Assembly (NCBI GenBank): GCA_029721435.1
Contig: CM056576.1
Span: forward strand, 61,399,876-61,463,875
DNA: 64,000 bases
Reading direction: 5' to 3'
DNA from: Gymnothorax reevesii
Lineage: Eukaryota; Chordata; Actinopteri; Anguilliformes; Muraenidae
The notes beneath the pieces are model-generated. The model made no database searches, had not been told where the DNA came from, and was given only the letters and a program-made list of their open reading frames with translations. The position numbers and the translations under genes were made by a program. Below are positions 1 through 12,900 of the stretch, piece after piece. Position 1 is the first letter of the stretch. Every line of letters starts with the position of its first letter.

Positions 1-354
1 CTTGGACACCTGTTATACCTGCAAAACACTGCATGGTCCACAACTGTTTGGACAGTGGAGCGATTTTCATCATTTGGCTCTGAATACCATTACAGTGGGT
101 TTGACGGAAAGCAATCAAAATGTGCTATAAGTTGATAGAGGGCTAAATTTTTAACCTTAAATGGATAAGCATGTGGCGGTAACAACATAAAAAAAGCTTT
201 TTGTCTCAAACATAAATTATGACATGTAAATGTGGTTTTGTAATTGCAGAGCGTTGTGCATTAATCTGCAAGTTCATTCTTTGAAAATGAAACCTGAAAT
301 TCCATTTTCATTTCCAAAGTTAAAAAATTGAATTTTAATTGGAAATGTAACTTA
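1..354. other. Intergenic or intronic DNA, no feature seen
   Basis: The stretch is AT-rich with no open frame, RNA gene or clear repeat that I can support. It is probably SMC6 intron, since no exon of another gene is seen upstream of 6874. Confidence 0.5.
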
Positions 355-960
355 AAGGGGACCTATTATCCTGATCCTTCTTTTAATACATACTAGTAAT
401 GTTATAATATTGGTTGTCCATACTCAACCTAAACATAGTTTCTAAACATACAGCACAGAGGTTTTGGCGTAATCCAAGAACGTGATTTCGTAAATGTGAT
501 TTCCTCTCTGAACAGCTCCTCCCGAGATCTTCGCGAGATCTGGGCAAAACCTGATGTCAAGTTACGCCGTCCAATTAGTACAGACCTAGCCAGAAACAAT
601 CACGGCGCTGGACCTGCCCACACCGGAAACTATTCTAGCAGGCACTAACTACGGCATATCATACTATGCCTTAGTAGCGTCTACACTTTTGGAAATACAA
701 AAGAAGAACCGCAGATCATTTGAAGGGCAGTTTTGTCAGTATCTCTCCCTAAACTGCTTGTCAGTTTAGTTTTGGAAGCGTAAAAAACACCTATTTCTCT
801 TCCAGAAGAGGATGCCACCAGAAATCAGTATGTAGCTTTTTTTGTTTGCTGGCAGCCAACAGCCACGGCCAAAGGGAACGTTAGCTGTTTGTGCTCAGCA
901 TTTCACCAAAGACAGCTTTGTCAATAAAGGATAATTCAACAGAGGATAAGCCTTTCAGCT
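355..960. mobile_element. Terminus of a TTAA-type DNA transposon (partial)
   Basis: A TTAA is followed directly by AGGGGACCTATTAT, a terminal sequence I associate with TTAA-targeting fish DNA transposons. A related end, AAAGGAGACCTATAATGCC, occurs at 53774. No matching inverted terminus (AATAGGTCCCCT-type) was found downstream, so the extent is uncertain. The following 600 bp has no coding capacity I recognise. Confidence 0.4.
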
Positions 961-1384
961 GCTTCTCAAACCTGAAGCAGCTGCATCGATCAAGCGCTCG
1001 GAGCCACAAGCTGTAAGTAACGATATAACAGCAAACAGTTGAAGTGAAGCTAATGTGTTACGGATGGCTAGCAGGATCGCTAGGGATAGTTGGCGCTAAT
1101 AACCAGCTTCAAACGCAGGCTTTGTGAAATATCTGAAGATAAATCCTGTATTGGTCGCTACTGTCTGTGACTCAGACACAGAAGCTGTAAGTTAGTTTTA
1201 CTGCATAAGCCAACCTGACGTGATTGTGGCTGTAGCACAGTGGCTAACATAGCCAAGTTACTCTTGCTAATGTTTGTGTCCGAAATATGCGAGAGTAATA
1301 TCAGGCAAAATTCTACAGGTGGTGTGTGAACATAAACCTCATTTGAAGCTAACTTTTAATACTTGTTTGTAATTTGTTCATGGT

Positions 1385-2690
1385 AACGGAACTTGCTGTC
1401 TGTGAAACCTGTATTGCAAGGGTTTGTCTTTGGTTGTTATGAATGCTCGGTTACCAGCTACTGCATGTTAGTTCGTGTGCCGTGCTAATTAAAAATGTTC
1501 CTGGTTAACTTATATGCAGTAATTCTGATGGGTATGCTTGTGTTCGTTCGATAAGCATCATTGTGGCAGTTTCATCATAGCCTTGCCCGATTGTAGCCGC
1601 TACCGTTAGTGATCGCTTCACTTACCCATGACCGGGATCAGCCGGATACTTCAAAAATGTCTGGGACACTGGACAAGCTCTCTGCTGCTACTGTGAAAGC
1701 AATGGGAAACGCAGAAGCTCTCCCAGTATAACAAATGATTTCTCTGCATCACCTTGACATAATTTAATTGATGTGGCTAATAAAAAGCCAAAAAATGTGG
1801 AGATTAATTAGGAAATTCTTTCCCAGAGAAGTGATCAATTCGCTTGCTCCACATAAGCAACTTGTCCACGCTAATGGAACTTAAGGTCTGCAAAACCTGT
1901 ATTATGTTCATAACATAACCAAGTTCTCTCTAGCTGTCACATACTATCCATAAAGCTGCTTTCACATCGGACACGAAACAAATTTTTCGGGGCACAGATT
2001 AACCTCCATTCAAAGTCAATGCAAAGACTTGAATACGCGCTTTATGGGCACGTCAAGCTGCTTTCTCACTGGACGCAAACAAATATTCGGCGCGACGGAT
2101 TACATTCAAAGTCATGACCGCTTATCAGCTACTGCTTGTTAGTTCGCGTGCTCTGTTCATTCAAAATGCTCCTGGTTATATTGTATGCAGCAATTCTGAT
2201 CGGTATGCTTATGTTACTTCGGTAAGCATAAATGTGACAGTTTCATCATAACGTTGCCTGATTGTAGCTACTGCAGTTGAAGCTAACCGGAGAGGTGCAG
2301 TTAGACCAGATGTAGGTTTTGCAAAGCTTGGGGTGCGTTTTTGGGTGCTTGTGAAATGATTGCTTTACTTATCCATGACTGGAGTCTGCCTAATACTACT
2401 CCAACACCTGGGCAAGCTCTCAGATGCAACCGGTGAAAGCAATGGGGAAGTGCACCGGCTATAACGTGTTCGGTATAAAAAACAATTTCTCTGCATTGCC
2501 GTTGATTGAATATTAAATCAGCAATTGAAGATCAAATTCTTTCCTGTAAAAGTTACCGATTCGCTAGCTCTTCATAAGCAATGGTTCACGCCAAAGGAAC
2601 TTGCGGTTTGTAAAGCCTGTATAATGTTCGTGACATAACCGGAGCTCACTCTAGCTCTCATGCACTGTCCATAATGCGCCCATTTTCTGC
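1385..2690 (+). repeat. Degenerate long direct repeat, two to three units
   Basis: Sequence at 1451-1955 recurs in the same order at 2126-2680: a segment with TTAGTTCG(T/C)GTGC, then TGATCGGTATGCTT-like, GGCAAGCTCTC-like, CACATAAGCAA-like and GGAACTT..GTCTG..AAACCTGTAT motifs. A third partial unit ends near 1415. The period is about 680-720 bp with many substitutions and indels. A 100-bp tandem duplication, AAGCTGCTTTC(A/T)CA, lies within it at 1951-2120. No protein is encoded. Confidence 0.6.
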
Positions 2691-3407
2691 GAGCAAACAC
2701 TGGTCATTCCGACGCAGTAAGTAAACCATTACCACGGGCAATTTTCCGAAAAAGGCCGTTTAGCCTGGAGCTTTCGCCCCTCCGCCATAAAGCAGCGCAG
2801 AAGCTGTTTGTTTCTCCATGCTAATGACACACGTCAGTTATGCACACGAACCAGCAAGTCCTAATACAGAGTGAAGCAGTCCATAAGCTGTTGGTCTACT
2901 TTTAGCTGTTCCTCACTGTCCATATTTCCCTCTAAACTCAGACCCACCAGATTTCTACGGTCACCGGTCTACACCTGGGTATGTCGACCCATTCTACAAA
3001 TGTGTCTATATCGGGTAGATTCTAACTTTCCTTGCATCCTAGCTACAGAGTAGAAGAACCACAGTACTCCCCACTGTTGCTGTAGCAAACTGTAGCCGAA
3101 AGCAAGTTCCAGCTTGAGCTGCCAGATTTTCGCACTGATCACTATTGCCGCTGTTTATTAGGACAAGTTAATTTCAATAGATCAATATTCAAGTAGCCTT
3201 AGATTTCGGAATTTCCCCGCCGATTCTTTATCAAATGGTAGCCACGTTTCACTCTGGGGAGGCCTTGGTTTAATTGCTGTTGTGCTTTTGGCCGGGCTCA
3301 AGTGGATTAAATGGAAATGGACTGAGATTTTTTATTTGCTTTGTTTTTGTTGACTTTCCAAATACTCATTCATTGCATTTTGATTTTAGTAGTAGTTGTG
3401 GTAGTGA
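2691..3407. other. No supported feature
   Basis: Only short random open frames are visible here, none with a recognisable domain. The sequence may be the untranslated part of the neighbouring minus-strand retroelement fragment. Confidence 0.35.
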
Positions 3408-4063
3408 CTATGATCGTGATGGTGGTTTAAACAGTGATGGGCTTTGTGAACTGGACTCATGTTCTGCCAGAACCTTCATTTTCGCATCAGTTTCCACCGA
3501 GCTATTTTCCAGTTCAAGTTCATCCATTCTGAATTTTAATTTGGCCTTTTCCATTTCCAGCGTATGCTTGTTCTTTAAACCTGCTGCGCGCACCAAGAGC
3601 ACAGCTTTCTCCGCCTCAGCCCTGAATCGGGCTGCGGGAACTGAGGAAGTTCTGGATTTCGCTTTCGGGTTTTTTGAGCGTTTTGACGCAGTGGAAATAC
3701 TGTCTTGGGGATTGATAGTCAACTGAATTTGTTAATTTTTCCATATTTCCACTTCATTCAAGAAATCATTGAACACATATTTTTGGCTCATACCAATGAA
3801 TTCTCCTCCACCTCCCTTATTTGGGCACGCAAGACATTTTGAAACAACTTATGCAATTCATTAAATTCATCCAGTAACTTTTTGAATAAGACAACATTGT
3901 CATTGACTTGATCAACATTTCCTCCGAGTACCAATGAAGTTTGAATCTCGTTCATTTTGCGAGTGCAAACACCCAGTTTCCCTCTGCTCTTTCCGCATAA
4001 TGATTTTAATCTGTCATCCACCTCAGCGGTATCAACAGGTGAACCATCCACATCCACATCCAT
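3408..4063 (-). pseudogene. Retroelement gag-like fragment, frameshifted
   Basis: Two minus-strand frames lie end to end. The 91-codon frame at 3788-4063 starts MDVDVDGSPVDTAEVDDRLK and contains KLGVCTRKMNEI and LLDEFNELH. A 104-codon frame at 3408-3722 is lysine/glutamate-rich with FRAEAEKAVLLVRAAGLKNK. The first frame ends in TGA, and the sequence between is open only in another frame, so at least one frameshift separates them. The helical, charged composition and the opening block resemble the N-terminus of BEL/Pao-type LTR retroelement gag proteins. No protease, RT or integrase is nearby. The assignment is tentative; it could be an unrelated coiled-coil protein. Confidence 0.38.
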
Positions 4064-5250
4064 TATTATTTAGTGGTCGCACAGTTTGATCAAAGACATT
4101 CATTTATATCAGAACTCCCTTTGAATTCTCCGTTTATGCAAAGCATTCGTTTAACACTCCTTTTATTTATCGGTCTTCTCAGTTCAATACATTTTTAAAA
4201 CATCCCAACAACAACATTTCATCGGCGCAGCATTTCATTCATAGATTGCCTTTGTTAACGACTACTCACGGCTCGTAGGGAGGAGCGCCAAGTCCAAATA
4301 CAAGTTCATTCAATGATCGCCGTTTCCCAGCCTTATTGCAGTCCACAGGAAATCATCCACTTTGAATCGAAACGATCTCTTGTCGTCCTATTCCACCGCA
4401 CGTTTGACTAATATTGCAGCTTTTAAAACAATTAATGAAATAAAGCCACTGTCGATTGGGGGCTGGTGTTGCAGTCTATTGTTGATGAATACTTGCGTCT
4501 CTTCTTGTTTTCAAACAAAATAGTGAGATAGTTACGTCAGTCAAACAATATTCATTCAGCATTACTCTCTCACGTAACAAACTTAAAATTTTCACTATTA
4601 AAAAAAAAAGAGCCTGCGCGGTCTACAAACTGTGTCGCTTCCCCGTCTCACCTTCTTTTTTTTTCCTCTCAGGGTGTCACCTATTACACTAATCACCCAT
4701 TCCACACAGGTGCTCTGCACCCACAAATCATTCAATGAATGGGGGGAGGTGGCCTCTAATCAATCCATCACCCAATTCATTCTCAAATACTCGATTTTCT
4801 AAAGCAGGCAATAAAATCAAAGTCAACACTATTAATGTGAAAATGGAAAATGCCTCTAACAGGCTAGCCAGCGCATAAACACGATTTTCTCCATTTAGGT
4901 AATAAATTTGCTTTTCTACGATAAGTTACCCATAAAAAGTTTTACCGTAGCCTTTTGCATGAATATTGCTGCAAAACGGGGCATTGCGCGTGCTGCTTAC
5001 AAATAATTCTGTGTCAAGTTTCTTGTCTGTGACGTAGTCCATCAGAAATTTCAGCCGCTAAGTAATTCCAGAGTCTCTCCACCATGACGGCGTCTAATCA
5101 GCATCTGCAGCGATGCGTTGCCGACGATGCTCGGGACTGTTACTGTGGTAATGGTTGTTGCCACTGATAAAGAATTTTTGCCCTGCGGGCATACAGCCTC
5201 ATGCCTCCCGCTCATATCATATGGGCAGATTTCCCATATTTATAAGGAAG
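4064..5250. other. No supported feature
   Basis: AT-rich sequence with short homopolymers at 4600-4665. No coding frame, terminal repeat or RNA gene could be supported. Confidence 0.4.
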
Positions 5251-5494
5251 TATGTGTGCAGGACTAGGAAAAGGGGTCACTTGGGATTTTTTCCATTCTG
5301 AGATTACGTGGTATCTCAGTGATATTGATTTCCCAGTACTACTGTACTGTCAATTTACAACACTTTGCTGTGCACCAATTCACCCAATTTTTTTTCTCCA
5401 CGTGAAAGGCTTGGTTCACTGTTTGATTTTGTTGGAAAATCTCAATTTTCATAAAATGACCCAAGTGACCCCTTTTCCTAGTCCTGCACACATA
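5251..5494. mobile_element. Foldback MITE with 35-bp perfect inverted repeats
   Basis: The arm at 5251-5285 (TATGTGTGCAGGACTAGGAA, then AAGGGGTCACTTGGG) is the exact reverse complement of 5460-5494. The 174-bp centre is non-coding. Such a perfect 35-bp pair in otherwise decayed DNA implies a fairly recent insertion or selection for the pairing. The superfamily is unknown, and no clear target duplication flanks it. Confidence 0.7.
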
Positions 5495-6263
5495 TCGAGG
5501 GTTTGGAGCACAATGTTTATATGTCCATTTTAGAGGCTTTGAGAAAAAATGATTTTTCTCCCCCCGGCATATAATGCGGGGGGATATAGCGATCAGTGTG
5601 TCAGTCTCTCCGTCTGTCCATCCGTCTGTAATAAAATTGTTTCCGGACCAGAACTCGAAAACTATACCACTTACAAACACCAAATTTGGTTTGGAGCTTC
5701 TCCTTATGGTCTAGTTGTGCCTTTTGGGGGTTTCAGTCCATCCGTCTGTCCACACAACCTGTAGGTTACACAACCTACAGCCAGGGGGATCCGCCATTGC
5801 CAGATGGCTCTTGTTAGGTATGCAAATGTTCTATTAAATTAGGTACATGAGTTGCATCATTTTTAATTCAGTCACACTTTTTACTGCATGGTTCAGAAGT
5901 ATACTGAACATGTGAGTTTTCCTAAGTGTGACACTGCGACATCATAGCCAAAATTGACATGTCTCTATGCTCCAACAATTCTAGCACCTGATGTGACATA
6001 ACACAATGGTGATGGATTGAAGTCAAGTTTGTTTGATGAGTCTGTAGTACTATTCATGTTTATTCATCAAAATATCAATGTTTAATTCATATCAGCAGAT
6101 TTTGTTGGACATATTACAAAATCAAAATGTGAATTCTGTTAAAAACTGAGGCGCATGGACAGATAATTATTGCGCTCCAAGAATTAGCTGATCGAAATGT
6201 GTGACAGGAGGTAAAAATCTCAAAATCACAAAATTTAGACATCGTGCTCCAAACCCTCGATAT
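5492..6263. mobile_element. DNA element with 20-bp perfect terminal inverted repeats
   Basis: ATATCGAGGGTTTGGAGCAC at 5492-5511 is the exact reverse complement of 6244-6263. It abuts the foldback MITE, sharing a few bases with it. Just inside the left end is a strong hairpin (C-run 5560-5565 pairs with G-run 5578-5583) followed by ATATAGCG and CCGTCTGTCCATCCGTC. That is the head type seen repeatedly in this window. Confidence 0.55.
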
Positions 6264-6471
6264 GTTGAATGCTAATAATGACTGAAAAATGACTTCTAGA
6301 GAAGCAGATGATGGAGTTCTCACTGAAAAACTGTCATGTGCCCCTGATACATAATTACTTGGTTTTTGTCCATCATTTTGATTATTGATATTTTACAGTT
6401 TTTGGATTAAAAAACCAAGGTAAGTCATATTGCTATGGATGCTGACAAAAAAAAGTCTTTTATAAATATTG

Positions 6472-6474
<3 letters not shown>

Positions 6475-6543
<69 letters not shown>
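6475..6543. repeat. (TA)n microsatellite
   Basis: About 34 uninterrupted TA dinucleotides, followed by A-rich sequence. The poly-Ile-Tyr reading frames across it are artefacts. Confidence 0.97.
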
Positions 6544-6548
<5 letters not shown>

Positions 6549-6873
6549 ATTGATTCCCACCGTTATTTCAGAATGGGATTTTTTATTAGCCCCCGCCGCT
6601 CGCGGAACAGGAGCCATGGTATCGGGCTCGGTGCGTGCGTGCATCCGTCAACACATTTCGCTTCTTCAAATGAAGAAGGCCTTCAAATGACCTGCCTAAA
6701 GGTGACCTTGGCCTATTTTTTTTCTAGGTCACTGGCCTAAAAAATATCACCAAAAAAAAGTTGCTTCAAAATCCACACAGGTCACTCTCATTTTAACCTC
6801 TATTTTCTTTGTGCTGAGTTGGATGAAATTGTTTTTTAGAAAAAGTTAATTTGCTTTCATGTTTTTTCTGAAG
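6544..6873 (+). repeat. Hairpin-headed repeat fragment before SMC6 exon 1
   Basis: AGCCCCCGCCGCTCGCGGAA near 6588 and the following GCATCCGTC resemble the C/G-hairpin repeat heads described elsewhere in the window. The rest is intron leading to the exon at 6874, with a T-rich tract at 6851-6870. Confidence 0.35.
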
Positions 6874-6972
6874 GTTTCTGAAATTGGAAAAGATGTTAAG
6901 CAGATGAAGGAGCGAATCGTTGGAGAAGAGAAGATGACCATCAAATATGACCAGAAAGTAGAAGAATGGAAG
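6874..6972 (+). CDS. smc6: SMC6 exon 1 of window (N-terminal coiled coil)
   Basis: This 99-bp phase-0 exon encodes 33 residues beginning [10 protein letters not shown] and ending VEEWK. It matches the vertebrate SMC6 stretch that starts N-E-I-E-K-Q in the ascending coiled coil. It is preceded by a T-rich tract and CTGAAG, and followed by the donor GTGAAT. The residues are charged and heptad-like, as expected of an SMC arm. The preceding exon, which should end in a sequence like MAWAV, is not in the 6.8 kb upstream. Confidence 0.93.
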
Positions 6973-9900
6973 GTGAATTTTTGTGTGACGCCCAGTGTCT
7001 CATTCTTACTCGACTGTACTGTTGGCAGGAGTGTCCGTGCTCAGTATGCTTTCAATCAGCTGGCTCTGTGTGCGGAAGTAAAGCGTAAACGCAGTGGACT
7101 GTCTTTTCCTGGTATTCTGCAAGATGCTATGCTTGCGAAAAAGCAATGGCTTTATCATCTTGCTAGAAGCATTTGATATTCTTTTAACTGCAGTCATATA
7201 TAAGACTTGAAATCTTAACCATGTGAATGACGTGGATTGTGTCCTATATGCAATGGTCAGTCCTCACCAAACTTGATCTGTCAGCCACAGGCCAGGTCAC
7301 TAAAACGCACCGAATTTAGCGTAAATCTGTCCGTAGGTACTGCTATAGCAAACAAATGGTCATAACTCCAAAACCATTTGTCCGATCAACTGAAATTTTG
7401 CAAAATTCATGTTAGTCAAGATTGCTGTGTAAATCTGTAAGAACAAATTGATCAATTAAACAACGTGGCCAACATCATCCAATAACTTTTATTAGGTGAG
7501 CACTACTGCTTCACAGCAAGAAGGTTGTGGGTTCAAATCCGGCCTGGGGCCTTTCTGTGTGGAGTTTGAATATAAATATGTTGTGATGTTGCACTTGAGA
7601 AGCTAATTGGCCACTGTCAGAGCAACATACAGTTCTCAAAATGAGACATTGGAACCAGAGAGCGAATTAATATGGAATTTTAAAACACTTTGATAAACAC
7701 TTCGACGACTGATTACTTGATGTATATTATATGGAAGTTGTTCATGTTTGTTAGAGAGCGCCCATCATGTAAAAATATCTAGCAAAGCAAGACAACCTGT
7801 CAGATAAAATGCTTTGTTGTCATGTCACGTCACGGCATGAGTCTGAGGACTTACGGGTGCCGATTTAAACCACTCACTGTGCACCCCCTATTGCGCGCCT
7901 GATGTTCACTCATTCATTCATTCGTTAAGAGTTAAATGGAGCGTTCATACATATATCACCAAAATTGCTACATTTAACCCACCAATTCACATTCTTATTT
8001 GTGATTTTCAATTACACAAACCTCCAACAGTTATTGAATATTTTGATCGTTTGCCATTGCAAAATGTTAACAGTTGATTTTGGCCATCAGTTGTTTGCAA
8101 CGGGACGTCAGTACATAGGCTATAGGCCTGTATGTTTTGCCGATATTCTGATGAGTGTGCTCACACATCAATGATAAGAAAATCATATAGAACATACTGA
8201 CGTCCATTAAATAGACAAAATGCAACAGTAACTTATGCCCCATTTCTACTACATGGTACTGGCTCTACCCGCTTTTTTGGCGTACCGGCCCTATGGGCCG
8301 ATAAGCTATTGTCGTGGTGTGGCGTCCGTCGTCCGCATCATTTTTAATCTTGTTTTTGGCTTGATGAATTTTTGTGTAAATTTGCAATAACATACTACTA
8401 GACCATATATCTAGTCGTCTTTTCTTGGATTTTGGATTGAATCATTTTAGTACATTTTATGGGCCCTTGAATTATTGGCTCCAAAGTTAAAGATAGGACT
8501 GAGAAATTTTAAAAAATTATTTCTCAAAAACTGCGTTATAAATTTTTTTCTAAATCCGGCAATCAACTTACCTTGGCACCATCAGTGCAAATGCCATTTT
8601 GATTGAATCGACGGAAGTGGGTACATTGGGGGCGCGGTACTATGAATATGCAAGATGGCCTGTGGAGGCCAAATGGTTGCAGATAGAGATTAAGTTTGCA
8701 TTATTCACATATAGGAAGTCATATATGACCTATATTTTGGCAGTATTAAATTTGACCACAGATGACTTTGAAAGGTCAAACTTGAGGTCAGGGAATATAT
8801 TAACAAATTAAAAGATATGACTTGAAATTTCAGAAAATTACTTCTCAAAAACTGTCAGAACTTTTTTCTAAATCTGGCAATCAACTCACCTTGATACACT
8901 TTATGTACAGAGCGAGTGTCATTTTGATTGAATCGACGGAAGTGGGTCTTGTGGGGCCACTGTACTTTAACATTGGGTCTTATGGAGAATGCGCCAAATC
9001 GCCTGTGGAAGTTTAATGGTTGCAGATTGAGATTAAGTTTGTATTTCTGATATGTAGGAAGTAATATGTGACGTATATTTTGGCTGTGTTAAAGTTGACC
9101 TCGGATGACCCTGAAAGGTCAAACTTGAGGTCAAGCAAAATGTTACAATTTTCAAAGGTTTCTAGGCTTAAAAATATTGAAGATTGGGAACATAGGTGCA
9201 TTGAACACCTAAAGGAAATCATGTATGAACTTTCATTTGGTGGCCTTGAGCTTGACCTTTGGCAACCTTCGAAACTCAAACTTCACATAGTGAAATTTCA
9301 ATGACTGCGATCACCAAAACTATTACAGATAGAGCTTAGGTTTGTATTGCGGGCATATAGGAAGTCATGGATGAAATTTCATTTGACGGCATTGAACTTG
9401 ACCTTCATTGACCTTGAATGCCCAAACTTCACTGTGAAATTTCAATGACTTATATCAGCAAAATGGTTACAGATTAAGCGTAGATTTGTACTGGTGACTT
9501 TTTGGAAGTCATGTACGAACAATCATTTGGTGACCTTCATATCGACCTTCGAGATCTAACTTGACCTAGAGAAAATTCAACGACTATTGTCACTGAAAAG
9601 GTCACTGATGGAGCCTAGGTTTGTGTTACTGACATAGGTAGTCACATATGAACTTTCATTTGGTGACATTCAGCTTGCCTGTTGATGACATTTGAAGGTC
9701 AAACTTGACATAATACAATTACGATGACTTGTATGGCTAAAACGGTCACAGATGGGGAGTCTAGGTTTGTATTAGAGACATATCGGAAGTCATATATGAA
9801 CTTTCATTTGGTGACCTTCGTATTGACCTTCAAAGGTCAAATGTGACCTAGTGAAAATTCAATGACTTGTATCATTAAAATGGTTACAGGTGGAGCCTAA

Positions 9901-12900
9901 GTTTGTGTTACTGACATCTAAGAAGTCGCATATTAGCTTTAATTTGGTGACATTCAACTTGACTGTCAGTGACCTTTTGAGGGTCAACCTCCACAATGAA
10001 ATTACAATGACTTGTATCTCCAAAATGGTCACAGATTGAGCCAAGCTTTCTAAAGAGACATTTAGAAAGTCATATATGAAGTCAATTTGCATATATGAAG
10101 TCAAACTTGACATTCTGTGACCTTTTAAGTTCACATTTGACATTAAATACATATTGACATATTTTAATGACTTGTATCAACAAAACTGCTTCAGAGCTTA
10201 GGATTGTATTACAGAAGGTCTTTCAATGTATGTGAACTTTTGTTTAGTGACCATGACATTACTTTTCATTGATTTAAATGTCAAACTTGACATGAAAGTT
10301 TCATAACTTGTATCATGGCTGTAAGATTGTTTGCCAGTAAGCTACATGACCCTTGGTCCTATTTTTATTATATATTACATATTTCTCAGAAAAGCCATTT
10401 AGATGTTTTCATAAACTGTTGTGCATTGTTTAGGTTCTAGATCTCCCAGGCCTTGGTTTTACTGCACTGAACAACGCGCTTCAATGATTTTGTGAACCAC
10501 AAAGCATTCAACATTGTTGTATGCCAGGGGTAGGGAACCTTCTTCAGGAAGAGCCACTGTGGGTGCAGGCTTTCATACCAACCAAGCTGCTACACATCAA
10601 AATTCTACTAATCAAACTGAGCTGTGGGCAAATTTGCCTATACCCTGCAAAACCTCCTTTCAGGGCATGGCCTTTATTGATATAAAGAGCTGTAACTCCT
10701 TAATGCTATGTCCTGTAATCACCAAAGTTGAAGTCAAACATCGACAGGCCATGCAACTTCTTCACACCGGATTTGGTTTGAATTCATTTATAGGTGGTGC
10801 TATTGCAAACTAACGGTCACAACTCTTGAAGCATTGTATGAATAACTTTAAATTTTGCATGCGTCATGATGATGAAACAAATGTCTGTTTGATTGTTTTT
10901 CTGTCTAGTTTCTTTGAAAGAGGAAATGTACCCTCTGGCGCAAATGTTCAAGTTCATCCCAACTAACAGGTCAAGTGAAAAAAGATTATTGCGCAGTAGT
11001 TCTGGAGTTTGGCACTCTAATCTGAAAGTTCTATCGTAACCTCAACATTTTTAAAAAATGTGGCAAACAGCACATCGGTCGCATGCAAATGATTTTTAGC
11101 CTTTAAAAATTGTGGTCATAGGATGATCCGTCGGAGGTGAAATGCGCCGGCCTAGCATCCAGTGGGATGCCGGGAAAGGCTTTCAACTGCGTTTCCAATT
11201 TGCCTTTTGAGCCTGTTGCCACTGTTCTATTGGAGTGTATGCTCTGATTGCTTTGCTTTAGCAGGATAAAGCCGACATAAACTGGCCACCATGACATTCA
11301 CTGACTGTTCTGTTCCTCTGGCTAAGGTGAGGACATTAAAATTCTGCTCCTCATGATGAAGTGGACTGGCACTGACCACACTCTCGCATCAGCAGTTGGA
11401 CATGGTTTGCTGTATTACTCGGGACTAAAGTGGACACTTATCTTCTACTGGCAAATAGGACACTGACTGCACTTACTGAAAGACTAAAAAGGACTACTCT
11501 GTTTACAGTGGCTAAGGTGTACCTTTGCTGACTACTGTGCCCCATAGGCTAAAGTGGACATGCTCTGTCTGCTCCTTTATTCAGACTATTGTTGACACTT
11601 TGACCTCTTTGCTCTACTGAATGAAGTGGATGCACTAGGATTACTTTGCTTGAAAATTGGCAACGCTGTGACAGCTTTGTTATTCAGACTGTAGTGTACA
11701 CACTTAGCAGGAGTGAGCGGACATTCTAACCTCTTTGTTATTCAGACTCAAGTGGACAATTTGTGACTCAAAGTGGGCTGCTCTCTTCAGCAGGTCATAG
11801 CGGACACTCTCAGACTACTCTCTTCCACAGACTAAAGTTGAGGAGGCCGAGCAGAAGTACAAGGTGATCTTTGAAAAGCTGGAGAGCATCTCTGAGCGTT
11901 TGCAGCAGCTGGGGCCACAGTGCACAGAGCGAAGGAACAAGGTCCAGGAATTCAGCAAAAAATACAAAACAGCAGAGGTAAAGTTGACAACTAACTCCAG
12001 TCTAATTTTACCTAGTACTTCAGAGATGACAAATCCTAGTTCTGTAACACACGGAGTGTGCTGTTTTTTTTTTTTTTTTTTTTGGTTGGGTTCAATTTAT
12101 TTATTTATAGCACCTAATTGTGTTGTGAGCTCCTCTTTCTGTGGGCTGTCAACTGAAAAAAGTTAAAGGACATGCATATTTAGTTTGAATGGGTCAATAT
12201 CTTGGTCTGCGAAGAAAGGACTGAGCATTTGAGCATTGGGGGCTTGATCTGGATGATGCTGCGGTATTAATACAGGATCGGTTGTCAGTCATGATATCTT
12301 TGACAATGGGTGAAATCATCTTTATAATGTGGTGCGGGGTCAGTATTTTTTCCATTTGAAGATATTTTTCTGGAATGTACTTCTGTATTAAATTGTTGCA
12401 GGTAATGGTGCAGGAATTCAGAATATTTTTATGAACATCGCTGGAGTGATATTGGGTTACCCTTGTCCGCACGTACATACAGGGTCGATCATTTCAATAG
12501 GGGGTATTCTTTATCTGCTTCTTCTCAAAAAGTGGTCAACAGAATTCATTGAACTTAAACATGTGCTTTGTAGGCACCCAAAAGGTGATCATCTCATATT
12601 TTTTCTCTGAATTTTTACACATTTTGGCGATTTCTCAGGTGTTTGAACTTGAGTAAATTTTGTCAAATCACCCAAATGGAGTGGCATCTGTGCGCTACAC
12701 ACACAAATTTTATATTTTGTAGACCTTAACCTTCCTCTGTTAGCATTTATCAACGACGTGCCTGAAGGGTCATTCCATATGAACTCAACCAAACTACAAG
12801 AATCTTCCATGGTCACTGACTCAGATTTGTCTTAGATTTATTACAGTAGTACCTCTATATTCACAATGAGCTCATTTTAGGCTCCTGCACAAAGGGGTTG

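Noticed and set aside
3274..3726. 150-codon + strand frame
   Set aside because: It is the antisense shadow of the lysine/glutamate-rich gag-like frame on the minus strand, which has the better composition and motif.
6393..6740. Open frames of repeated Ile-Tyr on both strands
   Set aside because: They are read through the (TA)n microsatellite at 6475-6543 and have no coding meaning.
8500..10330. True hormone response elements
   Set aside because: The hexamers recur because the unit is tandemly repeated; without binding or accessibility data a regulatory role is not claimed as a feature.
12194..12478. 94-codon minus-strand gene
   Set aside because: No recognised domain, no splice support and ordinary intron composition; kept only as an unassigned frame.
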